Source of the DNA: Mermis nigrescens
Lineage: Eukaryota; Nematoda; Enoplea; Mermithida; Mermithidae
Direction of reading: 5' to 3'
Assembly (NCBI GenBank): GCA_036768485.1
Contig: JAVLUZ010000143.1
Span: forward strand, 7,197,531 to 7,261,530
Length of the DNA stretch: 64,000 bases
Shown here: in pieces, positions 40,440 through 52,900 of the stretch
How positions within the stretch are numbered: the first letter of the stretch is position 1
Layout of the letters: the number at the start of each line of letters is the position of its first letter
The notes under the pieces: model-generated
What the model saw: only the letters and a program-made list of their open reading frames with translations
Databases searched by the model: none
What the model was told of the DNA's origin: nothing
Position numbers and translations under genes: made by a program

Positions 40440-41350
40440 GCCTCCCTTTTGTCAGTAAGTCAGACCTAAATTTTTTCAATTTCAGAGACGAAAATGCTTA
40501 TAAATAGTAGATAGAACTGATTGGTGGTGCCACATTATTATTATTTTAGAATAAACGGAAGCCAGAAATGCATACAATTACATTTTCTTTGTACATAGTG
40601 CTGAATGCACTGTAGGCATTGTCACGTGCTCGACTTAGTTGTCTATATACATTACTTTGTCTACGAAATAAATTAATAAAGTAGATTACACATTTGTCCA
40701 TATTTCCTTCTGCCTTCAATATGACAAGGACTAAAACAGCGACATATGGAACCGCTAAAGTTGAAATTCAGCTGATTTATGTTTCGCCTCAAAATTTGAA
40801 ATAGCAGAACTGTAATACATTTGTGGTAAAAAACAGTAAAAACTTTTTTGCTAATCGCCGTATTTTATACCAAACGAATCTAGATTGGCCGCGTCTTTTA
40901 TATAAAATTATGGAAACCTCAGAAGTTGAAGCCTTTGTTAAATTAAATGAGTCCCTCAAATTTTTTTAAACTTAGTATACTTCAATAAATGTTTATTTCT
41001 AGATTTATATAAAAAACTGAATCATTTCCTTAACTTAGCGGAAAAGCTGAACTTCACATCGAAGAATAATTTAATCAATAGCTTCTGCTGGGCGTGTTGT
41101 GTAACAGCGTTCATTCTATTGCATATTCGCGCAAGCTTCTTGTGTTTCGCCTTTGTATCCCTTTTTTCATTATGTTTATTGTTTTTTATACAACGCTATT
41201 GGTCATTTTGTATATCGATTTAGAAAATTGTCTGTGTATGCCGATTTGTGTACAACGACGTATAGATTTATATGCTAATGAATTTATTTTATGTATATAC
41301 ACTATTTTGCGTTCTTTGTTGTTGAAGGTCGCTGATTGCGTGCCCCGTTA
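40440..41350. other. No gene recognised
   Basis: AT-rich DNA. The frame 41094-41360 (+) encodes a hydrophobic stretch (FIMFIVFYTTLLVILYI) that could pass for a membrane segment, but it has no family resemblance that I know. Confidence 0.3.
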
Positions 41351-41361
41351 TCATTCATGAT

Positions 41362-41731
41362 CAGACATGCACAGCAGAGGAATTCTGGGGGGTTTTTAGG
41401 TGTCTTTTTTGGAAACAAAAATCGTGAATACGCGTCAAAAACATCATTTTTCGGCGTTTCTGACGATGCTCTATCTTTCTAGATCACAAGAACAAAAACA
41501 TTTCGAAAAAAATTGGATTAAATGGACAATATATGGTCAAGAAATGAGTATATTGCGCGAAGTGCCGAAAATTTGAGCTTCGAGCAAATAGATGGCTAAA
41601 AACGCTTAAAACGGCACCTTTTCAACAATTTTTTGGAAACTTGAAAAATCGCGAATTCTGGAGAGGGGGCGGGCGGGTGAAAAATTTTCTGGGGAGGGGT
41701 GAAAACTCCCTAAACCCCCCTCCAGATCATG
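41362..41731 (+). mobile_element. H-family element with partial TSD
   Basis: It begins CAGACATGCACAGCAG and ends CCTCCAGATCATG. The flanks ttcatgat and taaatgat agree at 6 of 8. The interior has CGGCGTTTCTGACGATGCTC and GCGCGAAGTGCC. Confidence 0.7.
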
Positions 41732-41739
41732 TAAATGAT

Positions 41740-42680
41740 GTGTCGTTTTTAAGCGCTATTATTGGCTTCAAGGGCGTGGCGAATTATCCGATCTGTTTTT
41801 CACTTGACGTACATTTTAAAGTGTTTTACGTGGTTCGGAAAACAATGGAATTTAATATTAAATTTCGACTAAAATCAATACCTACACTCGCACACTCCCG
41901 GTGTTACATATGCGTAAATTCAGTTTGGGGTCCTCAGCTGAGGAGAGATAGCAGTTTAATCAGTGTTTTGAATCTGATTGACGTATGTAACCTGGATAAA
42001 TATTTTAGGACATGAAAATTTATACTAATGGTTATTCGAAAAAATTTCCATTTCGTGGTTAAAACTAAAAACGAGACATACTTCTGGATTGGGAGGTGTA
42101 TCTTCTTTCTTCACTACGTATTTACGTTTTATGTAACGGCCATAATTTTGGTTTGGTTTACTGTACTGGTCATTTGGGAAATCGCCTCACATTTTTGGTC
42201 AAAAATGACAAAAAAAACCTCTGAAATAGCTTGAAAATGCAAGTCTTTGCTCTAAAATCCGGAATTTTCTATATTTCTTGTCAAAAATAAATAAGCGTAT
42301 TTTTATGCTAACAAAAATATTTTTATGCTCATAGTACATAATAAAATTCATGAATTTGTTCAGCCAAATAATGTGTTGGTTTTGCGCGTATTTTTTAGGA
42401 GTTTCCTGAATCCCCTGACTGGCGCTATGTCCTTGACCCGTTTAATATTTTAAACGCGTATTATTCGCTTACTTTATCGTTAAAATATTCAATGCATAGC
42501 GATTGTATGTACGATGACGTGAATTATAGTAGTTAAACGTACCCAACTACCAGTAATTTTGCGCTTTTTTAAGCTTTTGCAAGCTTTTTGTGAATGTTTG
42601 AACTTTTGTGCATAACGTCCGAATGTGAATCTTTTCATGCAAGACGTTCTTTATTTCACAATTTTTCAAAAAAGCTTATA
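41740..42680. other. No gene recognised
   Basis: Two open frames (41641-42015 and 42028-42234, +) partly overlap the H element and show no known motif. The second is hydrophobic in its middle. Confidence 0.3.
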
Positions 42681-42689
42681 TGGAAATAA

Positions 42690-42822
42690 ATGAGTCGCGC
42701 TCGTGAAGGTATTTTTCTTGCGCGAGACTGCCGGTCAAGCTCTCACATCTCCTAGCCAGACTGACCCAGAGTGCCCAAGCTTAAGGTTTTAGAGCCACAT
42801 AACGTTCAATAGGCTATAGCTG
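42690..42822 (+). repeat. M repeat, copy 1, at the outer edge of the large inverted repeat
   Basis: CTCGTGAAGGTATTTTTCTT, GCGAGACTGCCGGTCAAGCT and AAGGTTTTAGAG recur at 48121-48256 in the same orientation. After GGCTATAG the two copies diverge; here the inverted repeat begins. Confidence 0.75.
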
Positions 42823-44493
42823 TTTGTTAGATGCGCTGCATGGTAAGCTAACCACTTTAAACATAAAAAAGAAAAGTTCTAAGCAATCAACCACTATCAT
42901 AGGTAGCGCGTTAGCGCGTACCTGTGTACCTCAGGTACGCCCCTCTCAGCTATAACGGCACACATCTGAGAGGTGCGGTTTTTTTAAAAGGTAGATAATA
43001 AAAAAACTTAGGACCTCCGTTTTTTCTTGTTTACACTCAATACCGAGCGCGTCGTGAGTGTGTAAAGTTTACACCAAAAATTCAAATGATTTGCGGAGGG
43101 CCAATTTTTTTCAAAAAATGTTTTCCCTAATTAGTAGGTTACGAAAATGGTTTTAAACTTTCTTTACACTCATTGTGTTGTTGCACAGAAGTGTAAATCA
43201 GACGGTTTTTTACTGTTTTCACGTGCAAGAGCATATCTAACTCAGCTTTACATTCTATGCTGTCTGATTGGTTTCAAAAGGTAGACGGTTATAAAATCTA
43301 GGGGAGTCTTGTTTTATTTTTTTAAAAGTAATATTTTCAAATTTAGAGGCGGCTTATTATAAAGAGTCTGGGACAAAAAAATATTTTTTGCCTGCCATAT
43401 TCTCCACTTAGTAGACAGAACGTGGTAACTACCTTTAAAATGTGCCTCGTCTTAAGCGCTACACGTTAAAATTTATTTTGTTTCTTTACAATCAATATTG
43501 CGCTATTAGTGCAGGTGTAAACTTTACACTAAAAAAATTTTTTCCGCCCAGAGCGTCCTGGATGATGAATTTTTTAAAATGTTCTCCGTAAGGTAAGAAT
43601 CACGAATCTGACCTTTAAACTTTTCTACAGCCACTGTTTGTTGAGGCATGAAGAGTTGAACTTTGAATTCATAGGTAGCGCGTTAGCGCGTACCTATAAT
43701 ATACTTGGGTACCCCCAACATATGTCCCCCCACAGCTATAGCGGCACACATCTGAGAGGTGCGGTTGTTTTTAAAAGGTAGATATTATAAAAAACTGAGG
43801 TACCCCATTGTATCTTGTTTGACAGTCAGTACTGAGTACATTGTGAGTGTGTAAAGTTTACACCAAAAATTCAAATGGTTTGCGGAGGGCCAGTATTTGA
43901 AAAAAATGTTTTCTGTAATTAGTAGGTCACAAATCTGGTCTTAAAATTTCTTTACACGCATTAGTTGTTGCACAGGAGTGTAAATTAGACGGATTTTTAC
44001 TGTTTTCATGTGCACGAGCATACCTAATTCAGTTTTACATTCTATGCAGTCTGATTGATTTCAAAAGGTAGACGGTTATAAAATCTAGGGGGTCATTTTT
44101 ATTAATTTTTTAAAACAATATTTTTTAAATTTAGAGGCGGTTTATTGTAAACAGTCTGGGACAAAAAAGTATTTTTTCCCTGCCATATTCTCCACTTAGT
44201 AGACAGAACGTGGTAACTACCTTCAAAATGTGCCTCATCCTAAGCGCTACATGTCAAATTTATTTTGTTTCTTTACAATCAATATTGCGTTATTAGTGCA
44301 GGTGTAAAACTTTACACTGAAAAATTTTTTTCCGCCTAGAGCGTCGTGGATGATGAATTTTTTTAAAAAATGTTACTCCGTTAAGGTCAGAATAACGAAT
44401 CTGACCTTTAAACTGTTCTACAGCCACTGTTTGTTGAGGTATGAAGAGGTGAACTTTGAATTATATATTTATTTTCTAATGCCGATAGATAAC

Positions 44494-44815
44494 CACACAT
44501 GGGCATAGGGTTTGGAGGGGGGTATGCACCAACCCAGAAGCTAAAAGACCCCCTCAGAAATCAAAAGACCCCCCCCCAGAATTCAATTTTTGGAAATTTT
44601 TTCGCTTTCTTCGCAATTTTTTGATGCCATTGGATAGTGCTCGATAAGAAACGTCGAAAAATTGTGTTTTTATTGCCATATGACCACTTTTAAGACCATT
44701 TTTTGACCTTTAAGAATTTTTTCACCCCCTCCAGAAATTTTTTCATCCCCACCAGAATTTTGGTGCTGCCCACATTTTTTCATCCCCCCCAGAATTTTGG
44801 TGCTGCCCACCTATG
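44494..44815 (-). mobile_element. B-family MITE with perfect TSD, in the left arm
   Basis: Flanked by tagataac (44486-44493, 44816-44823). It begins CACACATGGGCATAGGG and ends GCTGCCCACCTATG. A terminal segment (CAGAATTTTGGTGCTGCCCA) is locally duplicated. Confidence 0.92.
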
Positions 44816-44986
44816 TAGATAACTCCGTATTGCATATTGTTTGATCAGATTTTTCTTATTTCATGAGGTTTGTGACTCGTCTTTGATAAATAATTATGTT
44901 TATTATCATAAATGCACTATTCTTAGACTTCAGTAGAATGATGAATATTTTTCAATAATTGACTAAGTAATAAAATTCGCCGATTT

Positions 44987-45065
44987 GTCGAGTTGGTGCA
45001 GAGGCTGACGCATCCGTTCTCGCATGCGGGTTTAAAAAAGACTAATGGGTTCAAATTTTCTGAGT
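44987..45065 (+). ncRNA. tRNA-like sequence (Pol III promoter relic), left arm
   Basis: TGGTGCAGAGG (44994-45004) resembles an A box and GGTTCAAATTT (45048-45058) a B box, with CATCCGTTCTCGCATGCGG between. The better-preserved inverted partner lies at 51909-51990. Acceptor stem pairing is not evident, so it is a relic or SINE head rather than a tRNA gene. Confidence 0.6.
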
Positions 45066-46502
45066 ACTGACTGTTTTCATTTTTTAAATCTTCTGGCAAG
45101 ACCATGCACTTTCGACTTGTTTATGTCTGCCGACAACTCCGGTTATGAGATTTAGGAAATTTTTTCAGACAGAAATGTACCATGGATAAAGGGCTATCTT
45201 GTGTTTACCAGCAAACTTTTCTACAATCAATACGCAATTAGTACCATGGGATTTAAACTTCACACTACAGTGGATGAGTAAAACACTAGATTTTGTCCAA
45301 GATTTCTCTGCCAACTTTTTCGATTATGAGTTGGGATGAATTGAATAAAATAGAACTAAAGTAACTTTTGAGGGCTAGACAGGTCAAAGCAAGCCACATT
45401 CAAAAGACGTAATATTCAGTTGTTTATGGCGGTGTAAAAGTTCGAAATCTGAGGTGTAAAATGGGCGAAAAACAATGGGTCTTTTTCGTATTTTAATTGG
45501 TAAATCATATCAAATATTTTGCGGAACATACGTTTCGCACATTCAAACGTAGTGCAATCAAAGGGCTACAAACTGGCCCGAAGCAAATTTATTTACACTC
45601 AATGGGGCGTTGGGTTCAGATTTTTAGAGTTTACAATCCGTTGGACAGTGGAAAATACGTGTTTGTCCATTTGTTTGTTCGCCACTTTCTCTGCTTAGAA
45701 GTTGGGCGAGGTCGAATAGGATAAAAATGAAGGTACTTTCTAAGGGGTACGCGTCACAGCGGATTGCGTTTGTTTACATCAAGATTTAGCTTTTTCGGGA
45801 GGTGTAAATTAAAAAAATGGGGGAGTTAAACGTGTTTCTGTCTTGTTTTTTCTGCCAAGTTCTGGGTTATGAGTCTGGACATAATCTCAAGTCTAAAAAT
45901 CAACCAGAAACCAAATGTGATACGCCAGTTTGTTTGCACTCAACAGTGGTGTAAAGTGGTTTACATCTGATGTTTATTTGTCCTCGGTCCATTGTAGTGA
46001 ATTAATCTTTTCATAAATGTTGATCGTAATATCACAGTAATATCAGAATTACGAATCCGACTGAAATTTTCTTTACACTCTGTGCTTGTATAAAGTTTAC
46101 ACTGCATCTTAACTTTAGTTCTAGAGCCCTGCGGAAGCTTAATTTTTTGCAAAATGTTCTACGTAAAATCAGAATTGGGAATCTGACTGTTAGTTTTCTA
46201 TACACCTAGTAGTTGTGTAAAGTTTACACTATTCAGTTGTTGTCAATATGTACGTTCATGCTACAACTTTATTTTACTTCCAAATCTGAGCGTTAGTGTT
46301 CCTTACACTTGATATTTGCGTGAAGTTTCTGCTGAAAAACTTTGATCTGTTTAAATAATGTAAGGTCGTCTTGTTTAAAGGATAATGCATGTTAAGAACA
46401 ATATTGTTTTCCTCGTTCTTGTACTGCTGTCATTATTGTGGTATGTTACTGTATGTGTTCACTAAGTGATGTACTGAAATCATGCTAATTAAAAGTAGGG
46501 TA

Positions 46503-47303
46503 CTGGCAGAGAAAAATGCTCCGATGGAACAAAAAAGACGAATATACTTGGAATTGTGGATTATTAAGGATCTAAAAGGAGGGGACCAGGAAAAATCTAC
46601 CTAAAGTCGCAAAATCTGCTAAAAATCACCCTTTCTCTAAGCAACGCAAAAAATCGAGGTATATTCTGCGGTTAACACATTAGAATAAATATTTAACCAT
46701 AAAAATGATTGAAAAAGCAGCGCGTTAGCTATGCAGTAGCTATGGGAAATGATATTGAGTAAACTAACAGTCTTTCTACGCCAATTGAATGAAATAGCAA
46801 ACATCGATGCATCCAAGACAATTGAAGAAATTATTGCGTTCAAAACAGTAGGAAACGCGTAAGTTGACTTAAAACAGACTGAATGTAAGTACAGTAGCAT
46901 TCCCGTAACGATTGTGTGCACTAATTAATCGGCCCCTGCTTTGCTCACTACAATATTCATAACAAAATAAAACAACTTTAAATGCAATACCACTTAGTTT
47001 TCTATCAATAAAGATACGAAGCTAGTCAGCGTTGCCACTTGCCAGCAATTTAAAAAAAATAATCATAGATGTTCGTTTATACACTCTTATCTGAAACTTT
47101 GAACATTATTTGAAAAAGACACTTTGTTCGAAGCCGCAGAATATACTTCGATTTTTTGCGTTGCTTAGAGAAAGTGTGATTTTTAGCAGATTTTGCGACT
47201 TTAGGTAGACTATCTCCTAGTCCCCTCCTTTTACATCCTTAATAATCCACAATTCCAAGTATATTCATCTTCTTTGTTCCATCAGAGCATTTTTCTTTGC
47301 TAG
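46503..47303 (-). mobile_element. K element 1: 0.8-kb element with ~165-bp terminal inverted repeats
   Basis: The first ~165 bp (AGAAAAATGCTCCGATGG onward) return in reverse at 47140-47303. The interior carries a 94-codon frame on - (46637-46921) with no known motif. An almost collinear copy is at 49130-49917. Target duplications are unclear. Confidence 0.82.
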
Positions 47304-47552
47304 TTAGGGCATAATTGAGATACATAAAATCTATTGCAAAATCGGTGGTTTTTAGGTTCTATTCCAAATGGCCTAATTTTGCACTAGCGGAATATTTCAG
47401 GGTCTAGATTGCTGTGACATTTTAAACGATGCGAGCAGTAATGATTCGTTTGGAATGGAACAGACCACATACGTATACGTACATATGTAGGTAATCTACT
47501 TTGTAGCAAACATGTAGCTTAAACAGCATGCATTGTAGGAGAAGCTGTTTCA

Positions 47553-47577
47553 TTTTTTTTTTTTTTTTTTTTTTTTT
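47553..47577 (+). repeat. Poly-T tract (25 nt)
   Basis: 25 consecutive T. Could be the reverse of a retroposed poly-A tail, but nothing upstream or downstream supports a retrogene. Confidence 0.9.
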
Positions 47578-47823
47578 AAGAAACTTACTCACTAAATTTA
47601 TTCCACTTGGAGTATGCTGCGAAATGCTAATAGATTTAATGCAGCCTTGCCACTGTATAATGTTATCATTTTTTTGCAGGATGGTGGTGACTCGAAAGTA
47701 TTAACAATCCAGCCAATCGGCAAAGAGCAGTTTCTTAGCACCCGCCTCTCGCTTCAACTGATTCGCTAATTGTACATTAAAAACTTCGCCTCGGCTTCCC
47801 TAAGTGGTCTAGCGGTATCAGAC

Positions 47824-48076
47824 CATACCTGGGCGTGAGGGGGTTTTGGGAAGGATGCACCCCCGAGAAACCAAAATACCCCCTCCCCAGAAATCAAAGC
47901 ACCCCCCGAGTTCAATTTTTAAAATTTGTTTTTTTTTCGCAATTTTTTGATGCCTATGGACAGTGCTTGATGAGAAACGTTGAAAAATGGTGTTTTTCGC
48001 CTTACCACCATTTTAAAGGCCATTTCCTGACTTAAAAAATGTTGCGCTCCCTGAATTTTGGTGCCGCCCACCTATG
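47824..48076 (-). mobile_element. B-family MITE
   Basis: It begins CATACCTGGGCGTGAGG and ends GGTGCCGCCCACCTATG. The flanks tatcagac and tattccac agree at 5 of 8. Reverse orientation. Confidence 0.8.
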
Positions 48077-48120
48077 TATTCCACTCACTTTACAGTGCGG
48101 AATACGGAGTTTGACTTTCG

Positions 48121-48256
48121 CGCTCGTGAAGGTATTTTTCTTGCGCGAGACTGCCGGTCAAGCTCTCACAGCAGCTCCTACCCAGACTGACCCATTGTGC
48201 CCAAGCTCAAGGTTTTAGAGTCAATAACATTCAATAGGTTATAGCCAATTGTATGA
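48121..48256 (+). repeat. M repeat, copy 2
   Basis: Matches 42690-42822 closely, with a few substitutions and an added CAGCAGCTCC-like variation. Diverges after GGTTATAGCC. Confidence 0.75.
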
Positions 48257-48727
48257 AAGGCCTTGCGCCGATTGGCTGAATTTCCACTGTCTTCGAGTCA
48301 CCTTACAGTAAAAAAAAGTCTCAAAGAATTTTGAAACAGACTATAGGTACATACCTATTACCTCCTACTGTATAAATTTTAAAAAAAACTGTCCAACAAT
48401 AAGCCGACAGATTGCGGTTTTAGCATTGATTTGATACACAATTATCGTAATCCGTCCAAGCTTACTTTCGAAAAATTATTCAAAATTTATGCCCAAACTT
48501 ATGTAAAACAGAGTATGACTCTCAAAAAGCTTTTCGAAGCAATGGAACGGGCTTTAGGTACATAAGTTCTAACTTCCCCATTCAACGTGTCAATATGTCC
48601 CGTTTATAGGGGTTTGACACGGGAGGTCCGGATAGAAAATCCAACTTTAAAGTCGGCTATCCGTTAGCCTGTCACTACCAAGTGTTCATGCGCGTTAGTT
48701 CGTGCCTCCAGGAAAAAACTCGTTTGC

Positions 48728-48806
48728 ATTACGTAGGGTTCGAGGCCGTCAACGTTCTGCACCAAGTGCAGCGGTGTTTTACCACTACGCCACAAGGTTT
48801 TAGAGT
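48728..48806 (-). ncRNA. tRNA-like sequence with perfect A box
   Basis: On the reverse strand TGGCGTAGTGG (48792-48782) fits the A-box consensus fully and GCCTCGAACCC (48746-48736) fits the B box at 8 of 11. Their spacing (57 nt end to end) is that of a normal tRNA. The acceptor arms do not pair by eye, so it is probably a tRNA pseudogene or SINE head. Confidence 0.55.
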
Positions 48807-49129
48807 AAGTTCGTTTTCTTTGAAGTCACTGAGTGACCGAGCCGTCTGTCGAGCAGTGGAAAAATTGGAGTAAACGTAATAAGCACTTTTGATTACCGAT
48901 AGTTTTTTCATACACTATAGTCTGTTTCATTCCAAATGGCCCATTTTCACAAACGACTATAGTCTGTTTCACACAACTTCGGTCATAAAATTTTAAAACC
49001 ATCTACGGCAATAAGCTGACAGATTGCAATTATAGCATTGATCTAATATATAAATATCGTAACCCACGGCCTACTGTCGACGAAAATTCTTAGAATTTAT
49101 GCACGAGAGTTATGTGAAACAGACTATAA

Positions 49130-49917
49130 CTAGCAAAGAAAAATGCTCCGATGGAACAAAAAAGATGAATATACTTGGAATTGTGGATTATTAAGGATGT
49201 AAAAGGAGGGGACTAGGGAGAATCTACCTAAAGTCGCAAAATCTGCTAAAAATCACACTTTCTCTAAGCAACGCAAAAAATCGAAGTATATTCTGCGGTT
49301 AACACATTAGAATAAATATTTAACCATAAAAATGATTGAAAAAGCAGCACGTTAGCTATGCAGCAGCTATGGGAAATGATATCGAGTAACAGTCTTTCCA
49401 AGCCAATTGAATGAAATAGCAAACATCGATGCATCCAAAACAATTGCAAGAATTGTTGGTTCAAAACAGTAGGAAACGCGTGAGTTGACTTGAAACAGAC
49501 TAAATGTAGGTACACTAGCATGCCCGTAACGATTGTGTGCACTAATCAATCGGCCCCTGCTTTGCTTGCTATAATGTTCATAGCAAAATAAAACAACTTT
49601 AAATACAATACCACTTAGTTTTCTTTCAATCAGGATACGAAGCTAGTCAGTGTTGCTACTTGCCAGCAATTTAAAAAAAGGAAACATTATAGATTTCGTT
49701 TATTATCTGAAATTTTGAAAATTATTTAAAAAAGACACTTTTTAGAGGCCGCAGAATATACTTCGATTTTTTGCGTTGCTTAGAGAAAGTGTGATTTTTA
49801 GCAGATTTTGCGACTTTAGGTAGATTCTCCCTAGTCCCCTCCTTTTACATCCTTAATAATCCACAATTCCAAGTATATTCATCTTTTTTGTTCCATCGGA
49901 GCATTTTTCTTTGCTAG
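49130..49917 (-). mobile_element. K element 2: long-TIR element
   Basis: Begins CTAGCAAAGAAAAATGCTCC and ends with its inverse at 49917. The ~165-bp TIRs match those of K1. The interior frame on - (49264-49542) parallels K1's but is frameshifted. Both K copies face the same way although their outer flanks are inverted. Confidence 0.82.
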
Positions 49918-52900
49918 TACCCTACTTTTCATTAGCATGATTTCAGTGCATCAGTCAGCAAACACATACAGTAGCATACCACAATAATGACAGCAGTCCA
50001 AGAACGCGGAAAACATTATTGTTCTTAACATAAATTAATTGCCTCTAAATTTAAAAAATATTGTTTTAAAAAAAGAGACTCCCTAGATTTCATAACCGTC
50101 TACCTTTTGAAATCAATCAGACTGCATAGAATTTAAAACTGAGTTAGATATGCTCTTGATTGTCGGAAGTATAAAGTTTACTATTTCTTATTAGCTATGG
50201 TAAATATATGTTACATTCTAAACAGTCCTGTAAGTTATAGAGGTCGTTCCACATTTAAATTAACTTGGAAACGACATATAACGTACCTACGGGACTTACT
50301 TAATGGCTACACTTAGCGCTGGTCAGGTTGCTAGGGCGAAACGCCGGACTCAACCACACGACCCTCAATAACTACGGTCTCAAACTCCTCGGACCTAAAT
50401 TCGTCCGTACCTACGGAGCTATTGGCAGCTATGCCCTAAAAACCTAACGCAGTAGTAATTAAGTAGCCCCGGAATTTAGCCCTAGGTCAGTTGACCTATT
50501 TTGGACCAAAATAATAATTAACGCAAAAAGCTTTGTTAACTTGTTTTCGCCAGAGAATACCTATGGCGAAAAACTATTTCTTTTCTGGTTCCTACGAGCA
50601 CAATGAACAATGAAAACAACAAAAAAGAGCTCTCAACCAGCCAGTCATCTTACATAATAATTATGAAATAATTTTTATGATTTTTAAATTGAAATTTGGG
50701 TGTTTGAATTTGCGATAAAGAAAATAATCAAAAGATCGTCACTTGGATTATTTGAGCCGAGTAATAAAATAAGGGATGTCCACCAATTCCGAACTAAACG
50801 CGATTGATCACTATGAAAAAGTATTGAAAAATGAGCTTGCTAAGCGAGAGTTGTAAACCAAGAGAAACTTAAAGTTTAAACCTACCATTAAATTATGAAG
50901 AGAATTGTAAAAGATTTTAAACTTTAAGAAAATTGAAAAGGTGGGATGTTGGTAAATTAAAAAACAAAGTTTTTCGGCAAAAATTCAAGAACTTCACGCA
51001 AATATCAAGTGTAAGGAACACTAACGCTTAGATTTGGTAGTAAAATAAATTTGTAGTATAAACTACATATTAACAACAAATGAATAGTGCAAACCTTACA
51101 CAACTACTAGGTGTAGAGAATACTAACAGTCAGATTCCCAATTCTGATTTTACGTAGAAAAAAAACTAGAATTTTACTTTATTTTTATCCTATTCGACCT
51201 CGCCCGACTTCTGAACAGAGAAAGTGGCGAACAAAAAATGTACAAACACGTATTTTCCACTGTCCACCACATTGTAAACTTTAAAAATCTGAACCTAACG
51301 CCCATTGAATGTAAATAAGTTCGGTTCGGGCCAGTTTGTTGCCCTTTGATTGTAGTAGGTTTGTATGTGCCAAACTTATGTTCCGCAAAATATTTGATAT
51401 GATTTATCAATCAAAATACGAAAAAACCTGTTTTTTTCGCCCACTTTACACCTCAGATTTCGAACTTTACACCCCATAAACAACTCAATATTACGTTTTT
51501 TTGAACGCGGCTTGCTTCGACGTGTAGCCATTAGAAGTTACTTTATTTCTATTTTATTTAATTAACCCCAACTTTTGGCAGTGAAATCTTGGAAAAAATC
51601 TGTTTTTTTACTCATCCACTAGAGTGTAAAGTTTAAAACCCTGGTACTAACTGCGTATTGATTGTAGAAAATGTCAGAAAAAATTTCCTAAAACTCATAA
51701 GCGGAGTTGTTGGCAGACATAAACATGTCGAAAACTCGGCCAAAATGTGTCTTTTCACCCCCAGATTTTCGCACTCTTTACACTCCCATTCGACAACTGA
51801 GGCGAAATTCAAAACACAAAAAAGTGTTATCCGCAGAACCTAAATAGATATATGAGTCAAATGAAGTACATGGTTTTGCCAAAAGAATTGAAAAAATGAA
51901 AAAGTCAGCATTCAGAAGATTCGAACCCATCATTCTTTGTTTAATACCGCATCCGAGAACGGAGTTGTCAACCACTGCGCCAACTCGACATATCAGCAGA
52001 TTTCAGCTTGATTATCCTATTTTGAAAGATATTCATCATTCTACTGAAGTTCAAGAATAGTGCATTTATGATGATAAAAATAATTATTTATTAAAGACGA
52101 GTCAAAAACCTCTGAAATACGAAAAATCTGATCAAAAATATGCAATGCGGAGTTATCTATCGGCATTAGAAAATAGATGTATATATAATTCAAAGTTCAC
52201 CTCTTCATACCTCAACAAACACTGGCTGTAGAAAAGTTTAAAGGTCAGATTCGTTATTCTGACCTTACGGAGAACATTTTTAAAAAAATTCATCCTCCAC
52301 GATGCTCTGGGCGCAAAATGCTTCTCGGTGTAAACTTTACACTTGTGCTAATACCGCAATATTGGGTGTATAGAAACAAAATAAACTGGGATCTGTAACA
52401 CTAAGGTCAGGGCACCTTTTAAGCATAATTAGCATGTTCCGCCTACTTAGCGGAGTAGTTGAAGAGATATCGTTTTTCGTCTCGAACCCTTTACACTAAA
52501 ACGATCACAGATCAAGAAAAATTGCGTTATAAGAAAGAAAAAAATCCGTTTTGAGATTTTACAACCCTCTACATTATAAAACCGATTGGACTGCACAGAA
52601 ACCAAAATTAAGTTAGATAAGCTGAAGGACACGCAAAGAGTAAAAAACACGTATACTTTACACTTTTGTGCAACAACCATTGACTGTAAGGAAATTTTAA
52701 GGTCAGATTCGTAATCTACAGCTGGGGGGGCAACATTTTAAAAAAAATTGGCCCTCCGCAAATTATTTGATTTTTTGCTTTACACTTTACACGCTCATTG
52801 CTAACTCAGTATTGAGTGTAAACAAAAGAAAAAAACACAGGCATCGAATTTTCTTAATTATCCATCGATTAAAAAACACCGCACCTCCCAGGTGTGTGCC

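Larger units (their letters stand above)
42823..46502 (+). repeat. Left arm of a large inverted repeat
   Basis: From AGCTGTTTGTTAGATGCGCT inward, the sequence reappears in reverse at 49918-54697. A unit of about 770 bp is duplicated inside the arm (42901-43675 and 43680-44460), each starting with a GGTAGCGCGTTAGCGCGTAC hairpin. The pair GTGTAAA / TTTACAC, often fused as one palindrome, recurs many times (for example 43058, 43512, 43850, 44300, 45950, 46215). A B element (44494-44815) interrupts it. No protein family is recognised. Confidence 0.82.
47304..49129. other. Central spacer of the large inverted repeat
   Basis: Holds a poly-T run, a B element, a second M repeat and a tRNA-like relic. 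The phrase GACTATAGTCTGTTTC recurs near 48916 and 48957. No gene seen. Confidence 0.5.

Noticed and set aside
47553..47577. Poly-T as evidence of a processed pseudogene
   Set aside because: No coding similarity or flanking duplication on either side.
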